A DNA stretch of 64,000 nt from Brachycybe producta (lineage: Eukaryota > Arthropoda > Diplopoda > Playtdesmida > Andrognathidae). The notes beneath the pieces were generated by a model that saw only the letters and a list, made by a program, of their open reading frames with translations, did no database searches and was not told the DNA's origin. How positions within the stretch are numbered: position 1 is the first letter of the stretch; each line of letters starts with the position of its first letter. Position numbers and translations under genes: made by a program. The DNA lies in NCBI GenBank assembly GCA_036925085.1, contig JAUPFP010000048.1:372001-436000 (forward strand), read 5' to 3'. Below, in pieces: positions 39,301 through 48,719 of this stretch.

Positions 39301-42300
39301 GCCAGGCACATACTGGCCCAGACGGGAAGGCGGCAAATGCCGCCTGCGCCGGTTCTTCTAGGCGCCGGTGCGCCAAACATTCAAATTTATACACTTCCAA
39401 GTGGTTTTTACAAACCATAACAGCTATTTTTCTATATTTTGAGCTAGTTGTTAATAACAATAATAAACAAGTTGGCAGGAGCCTCTCGATATTGTGATTT
39501 AAACTGGATGTTTTCTAAACTGTGCGGCCCCTGTAGTCTTCTGGAGTCTCTAGAAACTGTGTCTCTGGGAGCTTCTCAAAACTAAGAAGCCCCCTAAGCA
39601 CATAGAAATTGTGAAGCCCCGGGAACTTCTCAAAATTAGGTGGCCCTCGAGAGCCTCTCGTAACGTTTACAAAAATTCAACAGCTACTTGCATTTCAATT
39701 TTACAAACATGTTTACATGTAGATCTTACTTAGGTTAACGTTACCTCTACGAACAATACCTCACTATACAGTAGTTGATCAAACTATAGCTTTGTACAGA
39801 ATCCCCTTTACTTCAATGATGATGCGGTTAAAGATACAATATTTTAGGAACGCATTTCTATTGTTAAGCAAGGTATGACTATTTTTTATTTTCAGAATTT
39901 GAGAGAATTATTTTATTGAAGATTTTTAAAAATATATTTCAGTGTTTTATGAAATTTTTGATTTATTTTGTCTTTTTTTTTTCTCTCCTAAAAAGGTTAC
40001 AACCAAATCACCGAATCGATGCAGACTTTAAACGAAATGCCGAACGAAGAACAGAACTTCGGAATTCCTTACGATGACACTCAGGACTACCATAGCCTCG
40101 AAGGGTCTTCGACTCATAATGGCTATTTGGACAACAGTCCCGAGTTCTATTCAGCAACTATGATTGCGGAATCAAAGTATCAACCTCCTTATCCTGGAAA
40201 ACCATATCCTAGAGGTAATTTTTGATTGCATAATATAAGCAAACGCGTGTTTCAAGTAGTAGTAAGTAGACTCGTTTTGACGTGTGCGGTTTGGTTGGTT
40301 GGTGATAAACATAATTGCATTTGCCTAACATGAGCCTTGAATTTACTATCATAAAAACTTGTTCGTAAATTTTTTTTTTTATTATTATTATTTCTAACTT
40401 TAATTTTATTTTTTTCTCCTCTTCATGTCGGAATTACGATAATGGCCACTGTCATTATTACATCCGGTCTTCCATTTGAGATTTTTATGAATGAAATTGC
40501 ACTATCTCTTGTTTTAGTATCCCTCAAAAAAATCAACTTCATTCACTATCTAGTAGTTTTTTTGTGTATTTAAATTTATGCTTCGAAAGACAAAAAAAAC
40601 TGGTTCAAATAATAGGGAGAAGTTTCTTTCTAATTAGCTCTACAGGTTTTTTTTTGGTGTGGTGGGGGGATTGAGAGTTTCATGTGTTTGTTGCGTTTTT
40701 TTCTGTGAATACATTTTCAAATGAATTTAATTTTAATGTTAGATCATATATATATATATTTTTTTTCGAAATATCGTCTCATTTTACTAAGTAGAATGAC
40801 CTTTTTAATATTTTTTTTTTCATTTGTTAATAATTTGGTAGTGGAATGTCGTCAATGAAATATTAATATGGAGAGGAGGTTTGTTAAATATGTAAAAGTA
40901 TGTTAGCAGGAAACATTAGAAAAAAAAAATGTGACCACAGAAAATAAAAATAATGCGTGCCAGAAACAAGAGTAAAAAATGTTGTCATTAAAAATGAACG
41001 AACATTAAACATAAAAATGCAAAAAATTTATCTATAAAGCAAATGTATTCGTAAAGCTCACTCACATTATTTAATAGGGTTTTTAAACCCCTTTAAAAAA
41101 TTTTTTTACGAGAATTTCTAACTATTTTATTGCGTTTTTTTTAATAATGTAAAACTTATTCGAGTCGCCCAATTTGAGGTAGCAACTTTTTATTTTTACG
41201 GAAATTACAGTAAAAAAAATTGCTAAAATTGTCTTATAGTTCGGTTTCTGGTAAGGTCCAAAGAAGTTGTTGTATAAAAAGCCAGCAAGAAAGAAAAGCT
41301 GCAATAACGGCAATTTTAACATAAAAAATAATAAAAGGGCGAGCGCAGACGACACACTCGGTGGCAGACAGTTGAGTCGGTCAGAATGAACAGTATGGCA
41401 ACGGACACAACAGACTAAATAGACGGACCGACATAAAAGATGGGACATGTTTCATTTTTCCTACCGAACCGATTATCGGCGGTGGGATGGAGGACTTTTG
41501 TACACGGTCGTGGACGCGCACACGAACTACTAATTAGTCGGGCTGTGTACAGAGTTAAACATAGTTTCTGGACGGTCCGCGTGCATGATGGCAGGAATCC
41601 ACGCACAAGCACAACTACCGACAAACTTGACGGTCTTGTGCGCTTGCAGTTTGTCGGCCTCTGACAGACTGTCGGTCGTGTGTGCGGACCTTACTACAAT
41701 CTAGTCCGGCACCGACTATCTGTCGGCTGAGCTCGCCCGAAAATTAGTCGTAAAAGTTCTTGTGTAAGTCTGAATCCACATAAAGTTGACAAAACACAAA
41801 CCAACGAGAAACTCGGTGTTTCGAGACAAATTGGCGACAATTCTAAAACATATCTGCGACTTCTGTGTTTTTTTTGTCGGCAATTTCACAAACAATTTCA
41901 TATCAAACATCTCAAAGCAACACTAAAGACAATTGTGCACGTCTACAAGCGTATGGGGACAGCTATAGAAACAAAAAATAACACCCAATTTGCAAGTGTT
42001 ATGTCACAGATTTGTTGTATGTTTGTCTTGAATACTGTTGACAATTGTTTCAGTTTTGATTTGTTTTCAGAATGTGTTTTTTCTGGCTTTAAAGTCGCGA
42101 ACTCATGTTGCGCTTTTGTCAGCTCGATGGGGACCTGGCCTAAAACCTATTTTTATAAAATGGCAACTTTAGACTTAATAAAAATATGAAAACACCAATC
42201 AAACGAACATTTCTTACGACAATTTTGGCATTTTTATTGTAGTTTTTATAATGTAAATGGTTTTGTTAACAAATTTGGTGTATTGGAAAAATAATGAGCA

Positions 42301-44077
42301 AAAAATTTCTTTAACTTCTAATAATTTCATGCTCATTAAGAGTTAGCACTTAGAAATTCTTTTTAGATGCAATTTTCTAAAAAATTCAAAGTTTATTTTA
42401 AACTAGATTATTTATGGCAGTTTTATGAAAACGTCTTTGGCCTTTGACAGTTAAAGATGTCTAAAATTAGCCATTAAAAACGTAAATTTTCGCCTAGTTA
42501 TTTTTCATGAATATAGTTTATTGAAATAAATTTGAGCTGGTTTCTAACATAGAAAAACAATATTGAAATATTTTCTGTAAAATTTGGATTTTTCTCTTTT
42601 GAAGCCTTGTTCAGAGGCTTTGAAGTTAGATATTTATTATCATGATATTTATTAAAGTTTGAAAACTGCGAATTGAAACAAACGAAAAAGCAAATTTCTC
42701 GGGTTTTAACCAACTTGAAGAGGAAACAACGAATTTCGTTATTTTGAAACAACCATAAAGTTGTTTTGGGTTGTTTCAGTTATCATAATACAGTATATTG
42801 CACGTGATGGAAATTGGATTAACTGTCATAACTTGTAACATTTTGTTTTATCTTAATATAGCGAGGTACCAACACGAACCCACCTACAATGAAACTTATA
42901 ATCCTCATTATGAACAATCATTTCAAACGGTGCCCAATTCTGTTCCAACGCCCGAACACTGGTCTCAATCTGAACTTCCACCTGGAGTCCTCGCCATTTC
43001 TCATCACGGAGGATTTCTACAACATAGAGATGCTCATACACCAATGGGACACCTTTTAGGTGGTCCTGATTCGAAACCTGTGATTCAAGCTGCCGTCCTA
43101 GCTGGTTATTCTGGTAAGAGTGTGTAATTAAATATATCAACATGTTTATGTTTGCAGCAAATATGAAACACTTTTTTAGCTTTTGTCTAAGGTGCTTTTA
43201 AAGTGCAAACGCCTCCGAAACTTTAGTTATTCTGTCTTTTAGAAGCAAAATAAAGAGAAACTGGAAAGCGTTTTAGGAACTACATGCGTAGCTTCAATCA
43301 CTTGAAGTTATTTTCATGTTGATATTTTTCAAAACAAACATTTTATTTTGAAAGATATCTACATGAAAATACCCTTCTAGTTTTTAAAACACTTTCAATT
43401 TCTTCTTTAGGTGGATTTACACCGAAGAAATCGCAAAAACATTGTTAGTAGAAGACTGTTAATAACAAATATGTTAATTAACAATGCTGATAACAATGTT
43501 TTTTGACAAAAATATTGGGTAGCATGTCGACAGGAAACTGATCCATGAGTAGAATGTTACTAACAGTCTGTTGAGAACAGAAATAACTTGCTAGCAACAT
43601 TTTGTTATCAACATCCTTTGATCGTGTCTATTATAGTTATTTTATGCTATTTTTGCATATTTTGCCTAACTTTTAATTGTAAAACGCCGTAAATTAATTA
43701 ATTAATTGTACTAATGTTTTATTTTGGTTGATTTAGGGAGTGGACCGATCCAGTTGTGGCAGTTCCTCTTAGAATTGCTTACCGATAAGTCTTGCCAACC
43801 TTTTATAAGTTGGACAGGTGACGGTTGGGAATTCAAGTTGACAGATCCGGACGAAGTTGCACGGCGTTGGGGAATTCGTAAAAACAAACCGAAAATGAAC
43901 TACGAAAAATTGAGTCGTGGTTTACGTTATTATTACGATAAGAATATCATACATAAAACGGCAGGAAAACGGTACGTTTATCGTTTTGTGTGTGATCTTC
44001 AAAGTCTTTTGGGTTACACGCCCGAACAACTTCACGAGATGGTCGATCTAAAACCGGAAAAGAAAGACGACGAGTGA
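18282..44077 (+). CDS. ETS1/2: ETS1/2-type transcription factor gene, six mapped coding exons (5' end missing)
   Basis: This is a sequence-specific nuclear activator that acts at GGAA/T sites downstream of receptor tyrosine kinase/ERK signalling. The joined exons are 18282-18398, 24143-24343, 32263-32481, 39996-40214, 42862-43113 and 43737-44077. They have GT/AG borders and read through in one frame, giving about 449 codons plus an unseen N-terminus. The order is that of vertebrate ETS1/ETS2 and Drosophila Pointed: ERK-site segment, Pointed domain, variable linker, inhibitory-helix-like segment, ETS domain at the extreme C-terminus. All five introns are phase 1. The linker is Asn-rich and unlike vertebrate ETS1, as expected for a fast-evolving part. 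The gene converges on an ERG/FLI gene 7 kb downstream. Family assignment is firm; the vertebrate paralogues ETS1 and ETS2 arose later, so neither name alone fits. Confidence 0.95.
19291..19507. mobile_element. MITE of the AAGCTTGTAGCAC..CTACATCGG family, copy 1
   Basis: The ends read inward AAGCTTGTAGTAGCGCACTA and, on the other strand, GGCCTGTAGCACACTACATC, followed on both sides by CGGATCGGAAC and ACGAATC-type words. The centre has CACGTCGGCGGGGCTCCATTG. Two further copies are at 45941-46122 and 46556-46727. It is non-coding and likely a non-autonomous DNA transposon. Confidence 0.75.
20636..21143. mobile_element. GGGTGCATTTGAGAACAC-family element split by a nested MITE
   Basis: The left end GGGTGCATTTAAGAACAC lies at 20636 and the right end (other strand GGGCATCTGAGAACACC) at about 21143. 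Between them sits a complete GCGGCGATCACA-family MITE at 20727-20983. Without it, the outer element is about 250 bp, like the copy at 11911-12168, and shares its internal GATGCATCATGGGTA. Confidence 0.6.
20727..20983. mobile_element. GCGGCGATCACA-family MITE, nested copy
   Basis: The ends are ACGGCGATCACATTGGC at the left and GCGGCGATCACACAGTGGC (other strand) at the right. The interior contains CTTGCAAGA, TTTCTTGCAC and TTAATTGCAATTGC words shared by copies at 35334-35573, 59677-59930 and 60091-60222. The flanks fit a TA target site. Confidence 0.75.
24143..24343 (+). CDS. ETS1/2: ETS1/2 exon: Pointed (PNT/SAM) domain
   Basis: This 201-nt exon encodes 67 residues. It begins with the Asp of DPRQW and ends in [13 protein letters not shown], both hallmarks of the ETS1/2 Pointed domain, a five-helix SAM fold that docks ERK2 and, after phosphorylation, binds CBP/p300 in vertebrates. 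[12 protein letters not shown] matches the family core, and the LAPPF turn before GDILWEHL is also kept. The acceptor is TTATTTTAG and the donor GTGAGC, phase 1 at both ends. The open frame continues into the flanking introns, but those parts are T-rich and unconserved. The domain is complete across this exon and the end of the preceding one. Confidence 0.96.
25311..25420. repeat. Imperfect palindrome
   Basis: Left arm words TTAGGCGTGG and GATACGAAGCCTCGCAA face TTGCGCGACTTCGTATC and TGTGCTAGGC. The GC content is higher than in the surrounding intron. A solitary GGGTGCGTTCGAAAACGCAAC end lies 280 bp upstream. Confidence 0.5.
26284..27268. mobile_element. Large fold-back element, about 1 kb
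   Basis: The outer ends TTGGAGCCCAG and (other strand) TACGGAGCCCAGTTAAAG are opposed. An inner pair is longer: CCTTAGACCATTACTCTCCG near 26722 against GGAGAGTAATGGTCTTAGG near 26955. AAATGCATTGA near 26676 faces TCAATGCATTTT near 26996. There is no coding frame. Confidence 0.5.
28389..28697. mobile_element. hAT-like MITE, copy 2
   Basis: It shares with 16245-16567 the ends (GGCTCGGATTTTTATGCAAT and its inverse), the GTGGCCCAAGTGCCA block, and TTGCAGTTGCTCTAATGATG near the right. The flanks ATGATGGG and ATGATGAG agree at 7 of 8 bases, consistent with a decayed 8-bp duplication. Length is 309 bp. Confidence 0.7.
30364..30477. mobile_element. Short GGGTGCATTTGAGAACAC-family element, 114 bp
   Basis: GGTTGCATTTGGGAACGCAC at the left faces GGGGTGCATTTGAGAACACG (other strand) at the right. 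The inside carries AGAAGT..ACTTCT pairing. This is a minimal deletion derivative of the family. Confidence 0.65.
30496..30735. repeat. Two adjacent fold-back repeats of the GCTAAACTCATCAACTTTT family
   Basis: The first copy has TAAACTCATCAACATG facing GTTCATGAGTTTAGC. The second has GCTAAACTTATGAACTTTTA facing AAAAGTTGATGAGTTTATC. CTAAGG/ACCCTAAGG words border both. Confidence 0.6.
31173..31330. mobile_element. Short inverted-repeat element related to 32906-33191
   Basis: GGCGGCACACGGACCACTTTT faces AAAAAGTGGTTCGTGTAC. Internal TTGTCGCAGGTGGC and GGCGACTTC resemble the interior of 32906-33191. Confidence 0.45.
32131..32158. repeat. (ATA)n microsatellite
   Basis: About nine AAT units about 100 bp before the acceptor of the 32263 exon. 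Confidence 0.9.
32263..32481 (+). CDS. ETS1/2: ETS1/2 exon: linker with Asn-rich tract
   Basis: The exon is 219 nt (73 codons), acceptor CTACTAACAG (a good branch-like TACTAAC just upstream) and donor GTGAGT. It starts in the frame set by the Pointed exon. The residues after the junction include an acidic and aromatic stretch ([19 protein letters not shown]), then a run of Asn-rich low-complexity sequence near the end ([12 protein letters not shown]). No fold is expected here. In vertebrate ETS1 this part carries transactivation sequence. The match is by position, frame and splice signals rather than by residue identity. Confidence 0.85.
32906..33191. mobile_element. Inverted-repeat element, 286 bp
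   Basis: The left end TAAGACCGTTTTCACATGG and the right end (other strand TAGGCCGGCTTCACATAG) are inverted repeats continuing into GACCACTTTGT / GACTCCTTTGT. The interior is GC-rich with GGCGATCGCCAC. Related sequences are at 52053-52275 and 31173-31330. Confidence 0.65.
35334..35573. mobile_element. GCGGCGATCACA-family MITE
   Basis: Left end CGCGGCGATCACAGTGGC; right end decayed but still CCAATGTGATCGCG. The interior order of TTGTCGCAAGATTCC, GTGCGAGAAATAAG, TTTTCTGTAAGACAGTGTG and GGCAATTGCAATTAATTC is the mirror image of the 20727 copy, so it is inserted in the opposite direction. Confidence 0.7.
39715..39880 (+). repeat. Dispersed repeat, copy 2 (partner near 290-455)
   Basis: It has the same ordered words as 290-455, including AACGTTACCTCT, CAAACTATAGCTTTGTA and GGAACGCATTTC. 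It lies just before the acceptor of the 39996 exon but does not enter it. Confidence 0.5.
39996..40214 (+). CDS. ETS1/2: ETS1/2 exon: linker, Tyr/Pro-rich
   Basis: The exon is 219 nt (73 codons), acceptor CCTAAAAAG and donor GTAATT, phase 1 at both ends. The codons are clearly less AT-rich than the flanking intron. Translation is acidic and Tyr-rich ([23 protein letters not shown]) and ends with a Pro/Tyr repeat-like [10 protein letters not shown]. It has no known fold and probably belongs to the transactivation/linker portion between the Pointed and ETS domains. It has exactly the same length and phase as the preceding exon, but I see no sequence similarity between them. Confidence 0.85.
40215..42861 (+). 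other. Intron of ETS1/2 with an inserted 402-bp element
   Basis: 2.6 kb bounded by GTAATT and AATATAG. The only notable content is the GC-rich inverted-repeat element at 41337-41738 and a fold-back fragment near 42590 (CCTTGTTCAGAGGCTTTG). Confidence 0.85.
41337..41738. mobile_element. GC-rich inverted-repeat element, 402 bp
   Basis: The left end GGGCGAGCGCAGACGACA and the right end (other strand GGGCGAGCTCAGCCGACA) are inverted repeats. The interior is far more GC-rich than the intron and full of GTCGG/CCGAC words. The frames inside have no transposase motif. It is a non-autonomous DNA transposon of unassigned superfamily. Confidence 0.65.
42862..43113 (+). CDS. ETS1/2: ETS1/2 exon: linker and inhibitory-helix segment before the ETS domain
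   Basis: The exon is 252 nt (84 codons), acceptor TTAATATAG and donor GTAAGA, phase 1 at both ends. The last residues, [14 protein letters not shown], match KPVIPAAALAGYTG of vertebrate ETS1. That segment forms inhibitory helix HI-2 and leads directly into the ETS domain. The vertebrate HI-1 region (DYVRDRADL) has no obvious equivalent; the sequence there is His/Gly-rich ([19 protein letters not shown]). Autoinhibition as known in vertebrate ETS1 may therefore be only partly conserved, which is inference. Confidence 0.92.
43114..43736 (+). other. Last intron of ETS1/2
   Basis: 623 bp bounded by GTAAGA and GATTTAG. It contains a fragment of a dispersed fold-back family (about 43230-43412: AAGAGAAACTGGAAAGCGTT facing TTCTAGTTTTTAAAACACTTT) that recurs at 46731-47060, 53600-53980 and elsewhere. 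Confidence 0.85.
43737..44077 (+). CDS. ETS1/2: ETS1/2 terminal exon: ETS DNA-binding domain
   Basis: This exon encodes the complete winged helix-turn-helix ETS domain and the C-terminus. It opens with [14 protein letters not shown], continues with [17 protein letters not shown], then the recognition helix [14 protein letters not shown] with the two arginines that read GGA. The wing follows as [11 protein letters not shown]. The tail [17 protein letters not shown] corresponds to C-terminal inhibitory helices H4/H5 of ETS1. A short Lys/Asp/Glu end precedes TGA at 44075-44077. The acceptor is TTGATTTAG. This is the most conserved part of the gene and distinguishes it from ERG (SRGLRYYY here, SRALRYYY there). 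Confidence 0.98.
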
Positions 44078-45940
44078 AGAGAAGTTTTTGAGAGAGCGGG
44101 TTTCTCCATTTTTATTTCTAATCTCTCTTTCTATCTCTCACTCGCTCCGCTGGATGTACAAAATAAAAAATTTAGCATCTGTGATTTAAAATATCAGTTT
44201 TGTAGAAATTAATATTTAGATTTAAAGAAAAATGATTTTTGTTGTCGAGATAAAAGACTCATCGAGGTTAGAGATTTAAAAGGAAAAGAGGAAAACAGAA
44301 CAGAACTTGACTGGCCAGTGACAGTTTCATTTCGTGCCGTGCCAACGGACTTCGAAAACACAGTGAGTGAGTGCATAAAATAACTGTCACAATGCTACCT
44401 CCGAACTTTTACTATAAAAAAAAAGTATTTTGATAATTTGTGAACTTCAATTGGAAACGATTTTTTTTTAAAAAAAACTTTTGAATCATCATTTTTATGG
44501 TTAACAAGGAAGAGTTAAAAGTGAGAGAGGCTGATTGGGATTCTCGAGAAGATTCGTTTTCGAAGAATCCTCCTCCTCCTAGTTCGAAGTTATCGGAACA
44601 TTTTGTTTTTGCGGATGTTCAACACCGAAGTGAAATAAACTGAATTATGAACAATATATACGAAAGAAACTTCTAAAGAAAATAAAGAGTTTGAAGAAAC
44701 AACAACGCCGTTGGACATCAATCATCTTCTGTGTCGAATTTCTTTTCTTCTTCTTCTGTGTCTTGTTTTTAAGCAATTTTCTTTCTGCATATTCCAAAGA
44801 TTTTTTTTCTATTATTATATATTATTTTTACATTATTATTATTACTATTAATAATATTATTATTATATAAAAACTAAGATTTTTTTTGTGTTTTCTAAAA
44901 GTTGTTTAATTATAATGTGCAAAAGGAATATATGCCACTGCAATCAAAGGGTTACAAATTGTTTCTATTTATGAAGAAGATGAAAGCTTCTGAAAATTAC
45001 TTTACGATGTTTTTGGAAATTTAACCTTTTTTTTCTGTTTCAGTTTTAATAGGTGGAAATTTTTTTTTTCTATCTTAATTTTGAAGTCGTAAAGTTGAAA
45101 ACGAAAGTCGTCTTTTAAAACTGTTCATTTTGAAAAATTTAATTTTCAAAAAGGCACAGTGAAAACCGTTTAATGAGGAAAAATTGGATAACATGATATA
45201 CATGTTCGCTCCCCGTCTTTTGAGAATAGTATGAAAGTTCTTTTAACACGAAATTTTTTCCCTGTTTTTATCCTTTGATATTAAACGGTTTCTGCTGTAT
45301 TTTAAATAGAAAAAAAAATAGTGAATTTGAATTGCTTTTAATAGTTTCAGTGAAACTGAATTCCTTTTAAAAGTTGATAATAAAAAGCTGAATTAAGATT
45401 TGGAAGTATTTTTAAAAGCAATTAAGCAATGAGAATGGTAATTGTTTAAAATGTAATTTATAAATGCTGTCCAACAAAAGATATTTGAATTTTCGCTTTT
45501 TTTTTAATTATTACATGTATTGTTTCATTGGTCACATATATTAAGAAAAACACTAAAAGTGCCTTCAGCTTTTTAAGCTGTTTTTTAATAAAACATACAA
45601 TCTTTTTTAACAAATTTAAAATCACCCATTTTTTATACTTAAAAAAAAAGATATGGTTTTTAATGTATAAAATGGGGGGGGGGGGGGCCCTTTTCAGAAA
45701 TCTGAGAAATGAAATTGATTTAAATGTGATTTGTAAATTTTCTAAATTCTTGAAAATTTAATTATATTTGCTAAGATTTAATTTATTTTGATTAGTTACA
45801 ATTAATACCCTTGGTCCATATCACATTAAATTATGTTTTTAACTCATTTTTTTAGTTTTATTAATAATACTTTTGTAAATCGTAACTTTTACAATATTCT
45901 TTTTTATGCTATTAGTGATTTTGTTATCTTGCTGGTTTAA

Positions 45941-46122
45941 AAGCTTGCCGCGCACTACATCGGAACGGAACGAATCGGAATATTTTGATAACAGCGTTTC
46001 ATTTTAGACCGGCACACTAGCTTGGATCGGATCAGAAACGCCTCGTCGACGAGGCTCCATTGAAATGCTTGTTATTAAAATATTCCGATTCGTTCCGATC
46101 TGGTGTAGTGTGTGGCAAGCTT
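45941..46122. mobile_element. MITE of the AAGCTTGTAGCAC..CTACATCGG family, copy 2
   Basis: Left end AAGCTTGCCGCGCACTACAT, right end (other strand) AAGCTTGCCACACACTACAC. It carries CACTAGCTTGGATCGGATC and GGCTCCATTGAAATGCTTG, as in copy 1. Confidence 0.75.
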
Positions 46123-46555
46123 AACAATTTCATAGATTTTGAGCCTTTTTTTTCTTTCTTTCTTTCAATTTCCATCATATTTAATTGCTTTATTGTGTAA
46201 TTTTTTTTATTAGTATATTACTTTGGTGTATTAGTCGTCCTGATAAAAAAGCAGCCTAAATTTAAAATTGGTTCATACTACAACAAATACTGTACAATTA
46301 TATTTGTACTGTAATCATCCGATTCAATTACATGGCATTAGACCCATTATTAGACACCATTTAATTGTTTTTTTATATATTCATTCTGGAAAATCTAGTC
46401 CAGATAACGAAGCCAATATAGTCATCCAAATTTTAATTAACTCAATTTTAAAATTCTTTTTATTAATTAATGTTTTTTTAAAGTTTCTCCATCAGTGTCA
46501 AGGTGCTCGTTTGTTTTTCTTGCCTACTTTAAATATTAGAGTTTAAGGTGGTTAT

Positions 46556-46727
46556 AAGCTTGTAGCACGCTACATCGAAACGGAACGAATCGTAATATTT
46601 TATTTACACGCATTTCAACGAAGCCGCGCACACTAGCTTGGATCGGATCGGATCGGAAACGCCACGTCGGCGGGGCTATCAAAATATTCCGTTGCGTTGC
46701 AATCTAATGTAGTGTGTGCTACAAGTT
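46556..46727. mobile_element. MITE of the AAGCTTGTAGCAC..CTACATCGG family, copy 3
   Basis: Left end AAGCTTGTAGCACGCTACAT, right end (other strand) AACTTGTAGCACACACTACA. The centre CACTAGCTTGGATCGGATC carries one extra GGATC unit relative to copy 2. It lies only 434 bp from copy 2. Confidence 0.75.
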
Positions 46728-47101
46728 TTAAAGTGTTTTCGAACTCAGATCAGTTTGTCTTTCAGAAACAAAATTAAAAGAAACTAGAAAGTGTTTTATA
46801 AACTAGAAGCTTAGTGGCTCAATTATTTAAGGATATTTCCCTGTTGATTCTTTCAAAATAAGCTTTTTACGCGAGTTTAAAAATGACTCAACTTTAAGCA
46901 GGCGGTATCTTTTAATACGTGGCTATAAAAAAAGTTTATTTTGAAAGATAGCAACATAAAAATATCATTACATGGTATTTTACATTACATTACCCTTCTA
47001 GTTTGTAAAACGGTTTCTAGTTTTTTTAAATTGTGCTTCTTAAAAACGGAATAATGAGAGTTTGAAAACCAGCTGTTCATAAACCATCTTAATATACTGT
47101 A

Positions 47102-47356
47102 CAGTAGAACATCGCTAATCTGAGCCTCAGTAGTCCGAAATTTCAGATAATCCGAACATGAGAAGAAAAAAAAATTCAAGACGAAAAATTACTTTAAATA
47201 ATTGAACATGTCTTTTTGGTATAGTAAAATCCGTAAGAAGCTTACGGAGCTTCTTCTATCGAAGTGAAGAAAATCGAAAAATGCGCTTAATCGGAACATT
47301 TGATAATCCGAACAAACTTTGGTCTCAAATAGTTCGGATTAGCGAGGTTTCTATTG
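47102..47356. mobile_element. pogo/Tigger-like non-autonomous element, 255 bp
   Basis: The ends are CAGTAGAACATCGCTAATC and, on the other strand, CAATAGAAACCTCGCTAATC, with CCGAA words following inward. This matches the common pogo-like terminal pattern. TA flanks both ends (47100-47101 and 47357-47358), as expected for a Tc1/mariner/pogo target site. There is no transposase frame. Confidence 0.7.
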
Positions 47357-48296
47357 TAGTTTCAACACTTCTGACATCTTGAGATTAACTTTTTTTTGTG
47401 TTGGCTTTTGTTGTGGCTGTTAATTTTATTATAAGTTTGGTGTCCGTTATTTGAAATAATCTAATCATAAATTTATATTGATTAATCAGTTTTCAAAAAA
47501 AAAAAAATTAATCATAAATTGCATAATTAATATTTTTTAAAATTATATAATAGAAAATAATCTTAACAAAATCTACTTACAACTTGTTTTCCATGTTTAA
47601 CCAATTTGTCTTGGATTTTTATTTTAATTAATTGACTAGTTTACATTTTTAATAATTGATGTCTTGAAGAGAGAAGAACAAAAGACATATTGGTAGGCCT
47701 AATTGGTGCAATTTGTGAAATCAAAATTAAAATTTGGAGAAAAAGAAATCATTTATAGGCATTAATATTTCATTTTTCTAATATCTGTGTTTTTTTTTTT
47801 CTCGTATTATTTCTTATTCTTACTTTGTTAGAGAGTGCGTGTGTGCAATTTTGCTATATTATATTAATTTGATCCAGGCAAGAAATAATTACAGACAGTA
47901 TATAGGCAATATTAATTAATTCATTTCTTTATTATTATAAAAAAATGTTTTGAATAATAATGTATTTAATGATGATGCCAAACCATCTGAAATGTTTTCT
48001 TTTGATCTGTTTGTTAAATGTATAATGTATATATATGGATGTAACTGTATACAAAGCATTTTTTTTTATTATTTTCTTGTTTTTTAGCTTATTTTTTAAA
48101 AAAAAAAGAAATCCGGTATTTAGTGTCACTTGTAAAGTGGGCGTGTCTAAACTAGAGCTTTATAACTTGAAAGCAGTTTGATTGAATACATTTTTTTTGT
48201 AAGAAATAACTTGATTGTCACAATTTTAGTTTTTAAAGTATATAATAGGCCCTTTGAATATTGTTTGTTTTGTAAGTTTTTACATGGGGCCCTATG

Positions 48297-48297
<1 letters not shown>

Positions 48298-48335
<38 letters not shown>
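48298..48335. repeat. (TTA)n microsatellite
   Basis: About 13 pure ATT/TTA units. Confidence 0.95.
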
Positions 48336-48336
<1 letters not shown>

Positions 48337-48719
48337 ATGTATAATTATTATTATATTATTATCAATCATTTTGTTTTAAACATTGTTTTGTAACGATTTT
48401 ATGCATATTGAATATTTTGATTGTACGAATACGAATATACATAAAAATTAAATTTATATAAGCATGTAAATAAAAATAATAAAAAGTGAACATTGGCAAA
48501 GTATTGGTATGTAATTGGTTATTTTTATTCTTTGTTAATGATTTATTTCATTTTATTTGCATTTCTTTGTTTTAGACTTTTGACATGTCAACAATAGATG
48601 GCGCTGGTGGTTCTTTTCAAGTGTGAACTTCAAAGGTTATATGCTTGAAAGTATTCCATGTCTCAAAAATTGCAAGTAGTAAGTCCAGTAGTAAAGTTTT
48701 TCTGTAGGGCGTTTTGAAA

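Larger units (their letters stand above)
32482..39995 (+). other. Intron of ETS1/2 between the two 73-codon linker exons
   Basis: 7.5 kb bounded by GTGAGT and AAAAAG. It contains MITEs at 32906-33191 and 35334-35573, a G/C-rich stretch with repeated CTTCTCAAAACTA and AGCCTCTCG words at 39290-39660, and a dispersed repeat copy at 39715-39880. The small open frames here (for example over 33735-34091 and 38452-38814) look like chance. Confidence 0.8.

Noticed and set aside
39290..39660. G/C-rich stretch with repeated CTTCTCAAAACTA and AGCCTCTCG words considered as a coding exon
   Set aside because: All frames are interrupted and the words recur irregularly, as in a decayed repeat.
48298..48335. 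Regular short repeats considered as a CRISPR-like array
   Set aside because: They are a trinucleotide microsatellite without spacers, in an animal genome.
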